From a virus, in IMG/VR virus record IMGVR_UViG_3300046459_000148, positions 1-33,701 of that record: DNA of 33,701 nucleotides, one strand, 5' to 3'. How positions within the stretch are numbered: the stretch's first letter is position 1; each line of letters opens with the position of its first letter. The notes beneath the pieces were generated by a model. The model did no database searches, had not been told where the DNA came from, and saw only the letters and a list, made by a program, of their open reading frames with translations. Made by a program: the position numbers and the translations under genes. Positions 8,667 through 16,222 of the stretch are shown here, piece by piece.

Positions 8667-9245
8667 ATGTCGGGAATTCAGACCGCGATATCGACCGTCG
8701 CGAAGTTTGCGCCGACCGTCGCAAGCATGCTGGGCGGGCCGCTGGCCGGGACCGCCATTTCGGCGCTGGAATCGCTCCTGGGCCTGTCGCCGGCGCCTGG
8801 CGCGTCGACCGACGACCGGGCGAGCGCAGCGGCGGCGGCCGTCGCCGGCGCGACGCCGGACCAGGTCCTGGCGCTGAAGAAAGCGGACTACGATTTCCAG
8901 GTCCAAATGGCGACAATCGCCGCCGGCGTCACGAACGCGCAAGTCGCCGCGGACGGCGACCAGGTCGACCAGGTCAATCAAACCATGCGCGCGGAGTCCG
9001 CGGCCGGTAAGGGCGCGACCTGGCGCGAGGCGTGCGGCTGGGTCCTGGCGATCGCGTCGTTTGTGTCGGTCCTGGGCGTCATCGGCCTGTTTTACGTCGC
9101 GCTGGTCCTAAAGGATATGACCGCGATAAACATGGTCCCGGTCCTGACTATGTCGATCGTCGGCGTCCTGACTGTACCGGGCGCGGCCGTCGGGATCACG
9201 GCCTGGCATCAAGGCGTAAGGGACCGGATCGCGGCCGGCCAATAA
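8667..9245 (+). CDS. Holin of the 3-TM type
   Basis: This protein has 192 residues. An N-terminal hydrophobic/amphipathic segment (about 10-42) is followed by an Ala-rich charged stretch with QVLALKKADYDFQVQMATI. Two clear membrane helices lie at about 115-140 and 145-172, and the tail is TAWHQGVRDRIAAGQ. The LKKADYDFQ and two-helix C-terminal arrangement is typical of the 3TM holin family (also found in gene transfer agents). It would form the membrane lesion that releases the endolysin. The ribosome site ACAGGGGAAC precedes the ATG. No spanin gene is recognisable nearby. Confidence 0.75.
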   Translation: MSGIQTAISTVAKFAPTVASMLGGPLAGTAISALESLLGLSPAPGASTDDRASAAAAAVAGATPDQVLALKKADYDFQVQMATIAAGVTNAQVAADGDQVDQVNQTMRAESAAGKGATWREACGWVLAIASFVSVLGVIGLFYVALVLKDMTAINMVPVLTMSIVGVLTVPGAAVGITAWHQGVRDRIAAGQ

Positions 9246-9251
9246 CGCGGA

Positions 9252-9272
9252 AACCCTTGCCTGGCAAGGGTT
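9252..9272 (+). terminator. Stem-loop after holin gene
   Basis: The sequence AACCCTTG-CCTGG-CAAGGGTT forms an 8-bp stem with a 5-base loop. Only TTT follows a few bases later, so it is a weak terminator or a processing/attenuation site between holin and the Acb2-like gene. Confidence 0.45.
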
Positions 9273-9307
9273 CGCCGTTTGTTCGATAACTTCTATTACG
9301 TCAAGTC

Positions 9308-9595
9308 ATGCAAAACCAGCACGAAAAAATCAAGGGTTATCGCGACCTGTCACAGCACGAAATCGACCTGATGAACGCTATCAAAACGGCCGGCGAAAAG
9401 CTGGACCAGCTTTGCGGCCTGGTCGACGATCACCTGGCGGCGCAATTCACCGCGGCGCACCAGGCGAAAGGCGCCGGCGAAATTGACCGTCTGTCGTCCG
9501 CGGCGCCGTCGTCCTGGCTGAATGACGCGCGGCGCGACCTGCAGGTCGGCGTTATGAAGCTGACGCGCGCGGTCGCACAGCCGACGACGTTCTAA
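9308..9595 (+). CDS. acb2: Acb2-like anti-CBASS cyclic nucleotide sponge
   Basis: The protein has 95 residues, the usual length of Acb2. It matches the family at both ends: IKGYRDLSQHEIDLMNAIK near the N-terminus, and WLNDARRDLQVGVMKLTRAVAQPTTF at the C-terminus. Acb2 oligomers bind and sequester the cyclic di- and trinucleotides that activate CBASS (and related) effectors, blocking abortive immunity. Tyr11 and Lys26, which I recall as ligand-binding residues in the Pseudomonas phage PaMx33 protein, fall at the same positions here. The ATG at 9308 has no clear ribosome site, and no other in-frame start exists after the stop at 9287. The gene stands alone between a stem-loop and a terminator. 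Confidence 0.88.
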   Translation: MQNQHEKIKGYRDLSQHEIDLMNAIKTAGEKLDQLCGLVDDHLAAQFTAAHQAKGAGEIDRLSSAAPSSWLNDARRDLQVGVMKLTRAVAQPTTF

Positions 9596-9613
9596 GTCCC
9601 TGCCCTACCCTGC

Positions 9614-9640
9614 AAAAACCCGGCCGCGGCCGGGTTTTTT
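9614..9640. terminator. Bidirectional terminator at convergent gene ends
   Basis: A near-perfect palindrome, AAAAACCCGGCC-GCGGCCGGGTTTTT, has an A-run and a T-run on opposite sides. It lies between the rightward Acb2-like gene and the leftward recombination operon and can end both transcripts. Confidence 0.92.
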
Positions 9641-9984
9641 CATCGCTGCGCGGCGATCGCGGCGCGCCTTCGCGCCATTTCCGCGACCAACCATTCGACC
9701 GCGTCGTCCGGATTCCCTAGTTCGCCCGTTACTCGCCGGCGCGCATTCATCGCGCCGGCCTGGCGCATAGTGATTTCGACGGCGCCGGCATCGACCGCCA
9801 GCGCGCGCTTACTGAGCGCGATATCGTAATGGCTGCCGCTCGTCTTCTGCGGATCCTGCCACCAGCGGCGCGCGACGCCGATCCGGCCGGCCATTTCGTG
9901 CAATTCCGCGTCGGTATCGGCCAGCATATGACACATCACCATGCGCCCAAACCGGGCGCGCATGTCGTCGACATAGACTGTCAT
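9640..9984 (-). CDS. DUF4031 domain protein
   Basis: This 114-residue product begins MTVYVDDMRARFGRMVMCHM. It continues with ADTDAELHEMAGRIGVARRWWQ and SHYDIALSKRALAVDAGAVEIT, which is the full DUF4031 pattern found in many phages and bacteria. The biochemical role is not established; the conserved Asp, Arg and His residues suggest an enzyme or a nucleic-acid-binding role. The start overlaps the preceding stop (ATGA at 9981-9984). It is the last gene of the leftward operon and ends on the terminator. A longer upstream reading would run through the DksA-like gene and is unlikely. Confidence 0.85.
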   Translation of the reverse strand: MTVYVDDMRARFGRMVMCHMLADTDAELHEMAGRIGVARRWWQDPQKTSGSHYDIALSKRALAVDAGAVEITMRQAGAMNARRRVTGELGNPDDAVEWLVAEMARRRAAIAAQR

Positions 9985-10217
9985 CGTTTCGCGAACAGCC
10001 TGGAACGAGTGTCCGCGCGTTCCTGGCAACAGACGCAGCGCGTCGCGCGCATGGCGACCCGGACGTCCGGTAACGCGTCGTCGCAGTCTTCGCAGTCCGT
10101 TACAGCCGGGCCAGCATCGGCCGCGCGCTTCGCTGCCTCGAGCGCTCGAGCGCGTAACAGCGTTTCGATTTCGCGCGATGCGAGTTCGTTCGCCAGGTCG
10201 ATTGTGTCCGCGATCAC
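9981..10217 (-). CDS. DksA/TraR-family zinc finger protein
   Basis: The 78-residue protein has an N-terminal helical part and a C4-type zinc finger: CEDC at residues 42-45 and CVCC at 61-64, with the ALPDVRVAM linker seen in this family. Short TraR/DksA homologues bind the secondary channel of RNA polymerase and can change promoter use without a DNA-binding domain. I chose the GTG at 10217, which overlaps the previous stop as GTGA; there is no ATG at the conserved position. Its place in the recombination operon suggests a role in host or phage transcription control, but that is inference. Confidence 0.8.
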   Translation of the reverse strand: MIADTIDLANELASREIETLLRARALEAAKRAADAGPAVTDCEDCDDALPDVRVAMRATRCVCCQERADTRSRLFAKR

Positions 10218-10708
10218 GACAGCACCCCAGCATGGCCGGCCGGCACCGCCAGCGACGTAATACCGCGCCAGCGGAACGCCGGGACCCCTACTTCTACATT
10301 CGCCGTCAATCCGCCGTCAATGAACCAGCGCTGACCGTCCCAATAGTCCGGTTCGGCCTGGCATTCCAGCGCGGGATATTCGCGCACGTAATGACCCGGA
10401 TACGCCGGCGCGACGTCGGCGTCGAACCATTCTGTAAAGACCGCTTGCCAGGCGTCGCCGGGTTCCGTGCCGAAGCTGGGCGCATACGCCGGCACGTCGC
10501 CGCGGAAACGCCATTGCTGGCCGTCCCAATACCGGCGCACGATCGCCGCGGCGCCGGCATACCTGGCGAAGTAATAGCCGGGCACCGGCGGCGGCGTCTG
10601 GACCGGGAAAAACGGCGTCACGTCGACGCCGGCGACCGGCGCGGCGGTCGCCAGCAATTCCGCGAACGAGCGGACCAACAGCGCGGAACGGATGGCGGAA
10701 TCGATCAT
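10214..10708 (-). CDS. Hypothetical protein with two WDGQ-W repeats
   Basis: I do not recognise a named family for this 164-residue protein. After a short helical N-terminus it contains two related units. The first has GYYFARYAG, then RRYWDGQQWRFRGD; the second has GHYVREYPA, then DYWDGQRWFIDGG. The WDGxxW motif is a small aromatic beta-hairpin seen in several phage and bacterial proteins. The start ATG at 10708 has GGAG nine bases upstream and overlaps the previous stop (ATGA). The stop overlaps the next GTG. Being inside the recombination operon, it may be an accessory DNA-metabolism protein, but no function can be assigned. Confidence 0.7.
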   Translation of the reverse strand: MIDSAIRSALLVRSFAELLATAAPVAGVDVTPFFPVQTPPPVPGYYFARYAGAAAIVRRYWDGQQWRFRGDVPAYAPSFGTEPGDAWQAVFTEWFDADVAPAYPGHYVREYPALECQAEPDYWDGQRWFIDGGLTANVEVGVPAFRWRGITSLAVPAGHAGVLS

Positions 10709-10899
10709 CTTAAATTTTCTCCAACATGGAAGCCGCGGCACTTGCGGCACGAATACGGATGGACGGCGGCGTCGCGATGGCGACGGATATTCTTTGCGGC
10801 GAAGGCGGCGGCGGACCATTGTGTAAAGCGCTTTTTGCCTTCGCATGATTCGGCGCGTCCGACGGTCCGACTGGCGTTTGGATTGAGGGACGCGCGCAT
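10705..10899 (-). CDS. Small zinc-finger protein
   Basis: This is a basic 64-residue protein with a C-terminal CRKCRGFHVG, a CxxCxxFH zinc-binding knuckle common in small phage proteins found next to recombination genes. The N-terminal half contains a conserved-looking EGKKRFTQWSAAAFAAKNIRR basic helix. The start at 10899 lies 3 bases after the Sak4-like stop, so translation is probably coupled; longer in-frame starts would overlap that gene. It may bind nucleic acid or a partner protein, which is inference from charge and motif. Confidence 0.65.
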   Translation of the reverse strand: MRASLNPNASRTVGRAESCEGKKRFTQWSAAAFAAKNIRRHRDAAVHPYSCRKCRGFHVGENLR

Positions 10900-10901
10900 G
10901 G

Positions 10902-11885
10902 CTAGACCGGGCTGTCGTCTGTCGCCGCGGCGACTTGCGCCTGAAGCGCGGCGACGCCGGCCGGCGCGTCGTCGGACTTGCTCGAGGCGCGCGCCTGGTC
11001 GAATGCTCGAGCGCTCGCGCGCACTGTCTCGAGCCAATCGGAACCCAGCGCTTTCTGGACTTTCGCCGGCACCTTTGCAATGCAGCTATCGATATGGGCC
11101 AGTCCGCCTTCAGCGTTCGACCGGAGTCGGTTCCGGAAGCGTTCGACGTCCGGATCCAGTTCGATTCCGCCGGCGACCCATTGGCGAAGCGCGAAACCCA
11201 TGTCCGGAGTTAGATACCCTTTTTGCGGGCCTTTCTCGCCGAAAATCGGAATCAGGTCTTTCGGGCATTTGATGACGTCGCGCGCGCGGCCGGCGTCCTG
11301 CAGCAACATGGACGCCGTCGCTTCAAACATGAAATTCTTTTCCTGGATCGGCTGAATCCCAAGCGACACAGGTTTTTTCGGGTCCGTGAAATCCGTTTTT
11401 TCGCGCGCGCGCACGCAGAAAATAATATGCATGTCGCACTGAAGCGCGGCATTCATGAACGACTTGTGAAGGCGCTTCGCTTTTTTCCAGTCGGCGAGGC
11501 GTCCCGACGTATCAGCGGCGATTTCCTCACAACCGCCCGTCCCTTCCCATTCGTGCGTCGCGCTGTCGACGACCAGCGCTTCAACGCCGGCCGCCTGGAA
11601 TTCGAGAATCGCCGCCTTGTAACGGTCCGGCGAAAACGGCGGTTCCAGGTCGCCAATTAGAAACGGGACGTCCGTCGCCGGCGACGTCGCTTTCAGTTCA
11701 TCGGAATACAGCGAGCCGCGGCCGTTTTCGGTATCCAGGAACCCTACTTTCGCCGCGTCGAATCCGGCCAGACCGTACGCCAGCAGCAACGCCGACAAGG
11801 TTTTCCCGTCGCCAGTCTGGCCGGCCAGGACGATCACCAGGCGCGCGCCGGCGCGCTGGGCTTTTCTGATTTTAAGGACGCTCAT
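10902..11885 (-). CDS. Sak4-like single-strand annealing recombinase (RecA-fold ATPase)
   Basis: The 327-residue protein has a Walker A motif (AGQTGDGKT, residues 21-29) and a core that resembles RecA/Rad51-like Sak4 proteins. VGFLDTENGRGSLY follows the first strand, EALVVDSATHEWEG is the Walker B region, and HIIFCVRAREKTDF is next. Sak4 proteins anneal single strands in phage recombination and usually work with an SSB; an ssb gene lies in the divergent operon. I chose ATG 11885, which is preceded by CTCGAGAACAAA (GAGAA ribosome site) and begins at the conserved region; a TTG at 11906 is possible. The C-terminal 90 residues are variable. Confidence 0.82.
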   Translation of the reverse strand: MSVLKIRKAQRAGARLVIVLAGQTGDGKTLSALLLAYGLAGFDAAKVGFLDTENGRGSLYSDELKATSPATDVPFLIGDLEPPFSPDRYKAAILEFQAAGVEALVVDSATHEWEGTGGCEEIAADTSGRLADWKKAKRLHKSFMNAALQCDMHIIFCVRAREKTDFTDPKKPVSLGIQPIQEKNFMFEATASMLLQDAGRARDVIKCPKDLIPIFGEKGPQKGYLTPDMGFALRQWVAGGIELDPDVERFRNRLRSNAEGGLAHIDSCIAKVPAKVQKALGSDWLETVRASARAFDQARASSKSDDAPAGVAALQAQVAAATDDSPV

Positions 11886-11939
11886 TTTGTTCTCGAGGGC
11901 CAGCAATTGGCCCGGCTGGTTGTTTTTTGACGCTGGCGC

Positions 11940-12905
11940 TTAGAACACCGGCACGACGGGCGATTCGTCCGCGGCAAGCGCGGCGGCCATTCCGATTTCC
12001 GCGAATGCCGGCATTTGCAACGGCTGGATATTGTCCCCATAGCCGGGCCAACGCTCGCGGACAACACAGTCGCGCAGGACGCGCAACAGGCGCTTATATT
12101 CGGCGCGGCCGGCCGCCAGCATGTCTTCAGCGGCGTAATAGAAACCGGACGCGTACGGCGGCGTTTTCTCCCATGCGGCGAACACGAACGGCAATTCCTG
12201 TCCGGTTACGGCTTTGACGCCGTCGACGTAAAACGCCGCGGCGACCCAGTAACGGTAATTCCAGACGGCGCGGCCGAATCCCGCCGGCGACGCGTCAATG
12301 GTCGATTTGACGTCAACGATCGCGCCAGGAATAAGCCAGTCCGGACGGACGCGGCAAAGGATCCCGGTTTCCGGGTCTTCCCAATAGAACGATTGTTCCG
12401 CGACGCCGCCGTTAAGGAACAGCGTCCGCGCCGACGGATGCGAGCGAAGCGACTTCGCGATGGACAGACAGGTATCCATGTCTGCGTCCTGCAGCGCGAC
12501 GCGGTCCGCGACTGCGGCGGCGTACGCGTCGTCGTAAAACACGACGTCGGCGCCGGCGGCGATCAATGACGCCTTAAGTTCCGATTTAGTTCCCGAAACT
12601 TTCAAGCCATGCGCCTTTGCGGCCGCCTTATATTCTTCTGACGATTGCAACGCATTGCCAAGGGTAAAAGCGGACGGCGCGCGGACATACTCGGCGGCGA
12701 ATTTTTCCGGTTCCAGAATCGCGGCATGGATCGCGGTTCCTAGCGTGAAATGCGATTTTTCGCGACGCGCCTGTCGATTTTTTGCGACATACGCCGCCTC
12801 AAAATGCAACGGGGATTGCGCCAGCACCTTAAGCATGCTCGAGCTAACGCCAGGGCCGGAATGGTAAGCCTCGTTTGAGAGGTCGGTATATACGCCTGTC
12901 CGCAT
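11940..12905 (-). CDS. RecE-like exonuclease (PDDEXK, DUF3799 type)
   Basis: The 321-residue protein begins MRTGVYTDLSNEAYHSGPGVSSSMLK, typical of exodeoxyribonuclease VIII-like phage nucleases. It includes LGTAIHAAILEP (the His of the first motif), RVRPDWL and IVDVKST (Asp and D-x-K of the PDDEXK core), and a downstream YRYWVAAAFYVDG helix. Such enzymes resect double-stranded ends to give the 3' single strands used by the annealing protein; here the partner would be the Sak4-like protein downstream. I chose the ATG at 12905, which starts the conserved region. Upstream in-frame codons run into the promoter region. Confidence 0.87.
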   Translation of the reverse strand: MRTGVYTDLSNEAYHSGPGVSSSMLKVLAQSPLHFEAAYVAKNRQARREKSHFTLGTAIHAAILEPEKFAAEYVRAPSAFTLGNALQSSEEYKAAAKAHGLKVSGTKSELKASLIAAGADVVFYDDAYAAAVADRVALQDADMDTCLSIAKSLRSHPSARTLFLNGGVAEQSFYWEDPETGILCRVRPDWLIPGAIVDVKSTIDASPAGFGRAVWNYRYWVAAAFYVDGVKAVTGQELPFVFAAWEKTPPYASGFYYAAEDMLAAGRAEYKRLLRVLRDCVVRERWPGYGDNIQPLQMPAFAEIGMAAALAADESPVVPVF

Positions 12906-12946
12906 GTCAAACCTGTAAAAGATAACGGCATGTCGCCGCGGAACGA

Positions 12947-12976
12947 ATATTAATCTGAATGTACGTTTGCACACAA
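12947..12976 (-). promoter_or_regulatory. Leftward promoter for recombination operon (candidate)
   Basis: On the minus strand, TTGTGT (12976-12971) is followed after 18 bases by TAATAT (12952-12947). The start codon of the exonuclease lies about 40 bases further on. The -35 match is weak. Its -35 overlaps that of the rightward promoter, so one regulator could act on both. Confidence 0.45.
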
Positions 12977-12993
12977 TAAAAATTTGTTACACT
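12966..12993 (+). promoter_or_regulatory. Rightward promoter for helicase/SSB operon (candidate)
   Basis: TTTGCA (12966-12971) and TACACT (12988-12993) are 16 bases apart in an AT-rich island, about 30 bases before the first gene at 13025. Each hexamer matches consensus at four of six positions. This 119-bp gap is the only divergent gene start in the window. Confidence 0.45.
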
Positions 12994-13024
12994 TCAAAAC
13001 ATTATTAAACAGGTGCGGTAAAAA

Positions 13025-13336
13025 ATGCCAAACACAGGCGAATCTTACTATTCTAAGCTGGCGAGTATGGCGGCGAACGCGCGCCTTTCTATCGCCGGGC
13101 TTTGTCGCGAAGCTGGCGTCGCACCGGCGACGGCGACGCGCTGGAAAAGCGGCGTCGCGGCGCCGACAATGCGGATATGGGACAAGCTGGAAAGAAGCGC
13201 GAAGGCGGCGGCCGATCGTCGTAAGTGTCCGCAATGTCACAGCGAAGACACGGAACCCGTCGCGACGGACGCGCACCCGAAAATGCGCGCGTGTTGCGCC
13301 TGTTTTACGTGCTATCTCGAGGGCGAAAAGGAATGA
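13025..13336 (+). CDS. HTH DNA-binding protein fused to a zinc ribbon
   Basis: The protein has 103 residues. Residues 15-50 form a helix-turn-helix of the XRE/Cro type: ARLSIAGLCREAGVAPATATRWKSGVAAPT, with a typical recognition-helix pattern. Residues 68-97 contain a zinc-ribbon-like CPQC and later CCACFTC. It is the first gene after the divergent promoters, the place where phages often keep a Cro-like regulator, and its stop overlaps the helicase start (ATGA). It is the best candidate for controlling the promoters at 12.95 kb, but target sites are unknown. Confidence 0.75.
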   Translation: MPNTGESYYSKLASMAANARLSIAGLCREAGVAPATATRWKSGVAAPTMRIWDKLERSAKAAADRRKCPQCHSEDTEPVATDAHPKMRACCACFTCYLEGEKE

Positions 13337-14856
13337 AGCTTCGCCCGTATCAGGACGACATGGTCGGCGGAATGCGCCAGGCATACGCGCGCCGATTGCG
13401 CGCCGTCCTGGCCGTTTTGCCTACCGGCGGCGGAAAGACATTCACATTCGTTTTCACGGCAAAAGGCGCCGTCGCGCGCGGGTCGCGCGTTTGCATCCTG
13501 GTCCATCGCCGGGAATTGCTGAAACAGGCGTCGCGGTCGCTGGACGCGATGGACGTCCAGCACGGACTTATCGCGCCGGGCCGGCGACAGACGCAGGACG
13601 CCGTCCAGGTCGCCAGCGTCCAGACGCTTATTCGTCGGATCCGCAAATACCAGGACGCCGGCCTGGCGCTCCCGCCGTCGCTGCAATTCGACCTAATCGT
13701 TATCGACGAAGCGCACCACGCGACCGCCGGATCTTGGCGCCAGGTCCTGGACACCTATCCGGCGGCAAAGGTCCTGGGCGTCACGGCGACGCCGACCCGG
13801 TCGGATGGCCAGGGCCTGGGCGCCGACGGCGGCGGCATATTCGATGAAATCGTTATTGGCCCGCAAATCCAGGAACTGATCGACGACGGATACCTGGTCG
13901 ACGCGCGCGTCTATTCGCCGCCTGAAATCGCCGACACGACCGGCTTAAAAGTCGGATCCAACGGGGATTTCCGGCCGGACGATTTGGCCCGGCTGTACAA
14001 CGCGCCGACGGTAACGGGCGACGCGATCGCGCATTACCGGAAGCTGGCGCCGCGCCAGCCGGCCGTCTATTTTTGCGCCGACGTCAAAGCGGCAAAGGAC
14101 CTGGCCGAAGAATTCAACGCGGCCGGATTCCGCTTTGTCGCGCTGGACGGCGGCATGGATGACGCGGACCGCGACGAAGGTTTGCGCGCGATGGGCGCCG
14201 GCGAAATCGACGGGATAACGTCCTGTGACATCGTTTCCGAAGGAACCGACATTCCGCGCCTGACGGTCGCCGGACTACTGCGGAAAACTGAATCGCTGGG
14301 CCTGTACCTGCAGCAAATCGGCCGCGCGCTGCGGCCTGTCTACGCGCCTGGGTTCGACCTGTCGACGCGGGAAGGTCGACTGGCGGCGATCGCGGCCAGC
14401 GACAAGCCTTACGCGATCGTCCTGGACCACTGCGGCAACGTGAAACGGCACGGCATGCCGCAAGCGTTCCGCGAATGGTCGCTGGACGCTGAGGTCGAGA
14501 GCAAGGCCGGCGGCAAAAGCGACAAGGTCCCGCCGGTCATCAAATGCGAAAAGTGTTTCATCGATCGACCAGGCGGCAAAGTCTGTCCGGTATGTGGCCA
14601 CGAAAACAAAGTCGAAGCGCGAACGATCATCGTCGCGGACGGCGAATTGGCCGAAGTCGATCCAGAGGAAATGCGCGAACGCGAGGCAATAAAGACGCGC
14701 GAGCGGGCCGCCTGTCGGACCATCGGCGACTTTTCCCGGTTCGCCAAAAAGTACGGATATAAACCCGGCTGGGCGTTCATGCAAATGAGAATGAGAAGTA
14801 AGCCGGCGCGTAATCTCGAGGTCATCAATGAAGACAACACAGAAGCAGCTTTTTAA
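13333..14856 (+). CDS. SF2 DEAD/DEAH-box helicase
   Basis: The protein has 507 residues. Walker A is LPTGGGKT (about 29-36), motif II is DEAH in IVIDEAHHA (about 121-129), and motif III is TATPTR (about 151). Motif VI is QIGRALRP (about 327). A C4 zinc finger, CEKC...CPVC, follows at about 405-421. This is the common phage SF2 helicase with a zinc-binding C-terminus, likely used to unwind DNA in replication or recombination. The ATG at 13333 overlaps the previous stop and begins MKLRPYQDDMV, the Q-motif region. The earlier in-frame start would sit inside the HTH gene. Confidence 0.9.
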   Translation: MKLRPYQDDMVGGMRQAYARRLRAVLAVLPTGGGKTFTFVFTAKGAVARGSRVCILVHRRELLKQASRSLDAMDVQHGLIAPGRRQTQDAVQVASVQTLIRRIRKYQDAGLALPPSLQFDLIVIDEAHHATAGSWRQVLDTYPAAKVLGVTATPTRSDGQGLGADGGGIFDEIVIGPQIQELIDDGYLVDARVYSPPEIADTTGLKVGSNGDFRPDDLARLYNAPTVTGDAIAHYRKLAPRQPAVYFCADVKAAKDLAEEFNAAGFRFVALDGGMDDADRDEGLRAMGAGEIDGITSCDIVSEGTDIPRLTVAGLLRKTESLGLYLQQIGRALRPVYAPGFDLSTREGRLAAIAASDKPYAIVLDHCGNVKRHGMPQAFREWSLDAEVESKAGGKSDKVPPVIKCEKCFIDRPGGKVCPVCGHENKVEARTIIVADGELAEVDPEEMREREAIKTRERAACRTIGDFSRFAKKYGYKPGWAFMQMRMRSKPARNLEVINEDNTEAAF

Positions 14857-15169
14857 CGGCCGCTTTGTCGACAACGACAGCGAAGCCTGGCGCGAACAAT
14901 GCGAAGCGCAAACCGTTTTGAATTACGCGACGCGCGCGCAACGCTGGGACCATATTCGCCGCGTCGAGGAACGTCGCGGCGAGGCGGCATGCATGCGGTT
15001 ACAGGCGGTCATGGTAAATATGATGACGACCGAACGACAGCGCAATGGCATAATTCAAGCCTTAATGCAGTATCGCGACGCGACATACTGGCGCAAATTC
15101 CGCGAAGTATTGACGTCCGACGACTTCAACAATCCGACGCCGGCGACGGAAAAATCGCTGGCACTCTAA
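14828..15169 (+). CDS. Hypothetical phage protein
   Basis: This is a 113-residue protein of mixed charge with mostly helical character and no recognisable motif. It overlaps the helicase gene by 29 bases in another frame and has GAGG before its ATG. Its place between helicase and SSB in one operon suggests a replication or recombination accessory protein, but I cannot assign a function. Confidence 0.7.
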   Translation: MKTTQKQLFNGRFVDNDSEAWREQCEAQTVLNYATRAQRWDHIRRVEERRGEAACMRLQAVMVNMMTTERQRNGIIQALMQYRDATYWRKFREVLTSDDFNNPTPATEKSLAL

Positions 15170-15183
15170 GGAATTAAATTCAC

Positions 15184-15651
15184 ATGGCAAGCGTCAACAA
15201 AGTAATTCTGGTCGGCAACCTGGGCGCCGATCCCGAAACGCGTTACCTTCCGTCCGGCGACGCCGTCGCAAACATTCGCATTGCGACAACTGAGCGTTAC
15301 AAAGAGAAGGAAAGCGGCGACGTAAAAGAGATCACCGAATGGCACCGGATCGCGTTTTTCGGGAAGCTCGCGGAGATCGCCGGTAAGTATCTGAAGAAGG
15401 GATCGTCCGTCTATATCGAAGGCCGGATCCGGACCCGCAAATGGCAAGCGCAGGACGGCACGGACCGTTATTCGACGGAAATTATTGCCGATCAAATGCA
15501 AATGCTGGGCGGCAAACCGGCGGGCGACAACGACGAAAGGCGCGAACGTTCCGCGCCGGCCGATCGCGGCGAGCAGCGCGGCGCCAGCGGCAAACCGTCG
15601 GCGCCGGCCGGCGAGGGGTTCGACCAAATGGACGACGACATTCCCTTCTAA
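15184..15651 (+). CDS. ssb: Single-stranded DNA-binding protein
   Basis: The 155-residue protein has an OB-fold N-terminal domain: [25 protein letters not shown], then [31 protein letters not shown], as in bacterial SSB. A Gly/Ala/Arg-rich linker (about 115-145) leads to the acidic tip MDDDIPF, which recruits partner proteins. AAGGA upstream of the ATG gives a good ribosome site. It would coat single strands made by the helicase and the RecE-like nuclease and assist the Sak4-like annealing protein. The recognition is secure. Confidence 0.97.
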   Translation: MASVNKVILVGNLGADPETRYLPSGDAVANIRIATTERYKEKESGDVKEITEWHRIAFFGKLAEIAGKYLKKGSSVYIEGRIRTRKWQAQDGTDRYSTEIIADQMQMLGGKPAGDNDERRERSAPADRGEQRGASGKPSAPAGEGFDQMDDDIPF

Positions 15652-15667
15652 CGAAAGGTATTTGTAA

Positions 15668-16222
15668 ATGCACAGCACCCGCCGACACAATTCCGACCGG
15701 TTTCCGTCCGTCATCGCGCTATGCGGTCGCGCTGGCGCCGGTAAATCGGCCGCGGCCGAATTGCTCGCGCTGCATGGATACAAGACGGTCAAGTTTGCAA
15801 CGCCGCTTAAAAACATGCTCCGCGCGCTGGGCCTGACGGAACGCCAGATCGAAGGCGACCAGAAAGAACAGCCGGCGGAATTGCTGGGCGGGAAAACGCC
15901 GCGCCAGGCAATGCAAACACTCGGGACGGAATGGGGCCGCGGCCTGATCGGCGACGACGTATGGATCCGCGCCTGGTCGCTCGAGGTCGAACGCATTGTG
16001 TCGCGCGGCGGTCGCGTCGTCGTCGACGACTGCCGGTTCGAAAATGAACTGGCGGTCGTCCTGCAGTACGGCCGCGCCGTGCGGATCAATCGTCCCGGCC
16101 TGTATATCGAGTCGACGCACCAGTCGGAAACCGCGCTGGACGCCGTCGACATGCCGCAAGTCTGGAACACCGGGACGCCTGTCGACCTGATGGACTGCAT
16201 TCTGCGGACGGTCACGCAATGA
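15668..16222 (+). CDS. Deoxynucleoside monophosphate kinase
   Basis: This 184-residue protein has a P-loop GRAGAGKS (residues 20-27). KFATPLKNMLRALGL and GKTPRQAMQTLGTEWGR follow, a pattern shared with phage dNMP kinases of the T4 gp1/T5 type, and then VVDDCRFENEL. These enzymes phosphorylate dNMPs, using ATP, to supply DNA synthesis and to cope with nucleotides from host DNA breakdown. Spacing to the SSB stop is 16 bases. The stop overlaps the next tiny gene (ATGA). Confidence 0.85.
   Translation: MHSTRRHNSDRFPSVIALCGRAGAGKSAAAELLALHGYKTVKFATPLKNMLRALGLTERQIEGDQKEQPAELLGGKTPRQAMQTLGTEWGRGLIGDDVWIRAWSLEVERIVSRGGRVVVDDCRFENELAVVLQYGRAVRINRPGLYIESTHQSETALDAVDMPQVWNTGTPVDLMDCILRTVTQ

Noticed and set aside
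10178-11272. Rightward open frame across the leftward recombination operon
   Set aside because: The leftward genes have family motifs and ATGA coupling; this frame is Arg-rich without any motif.
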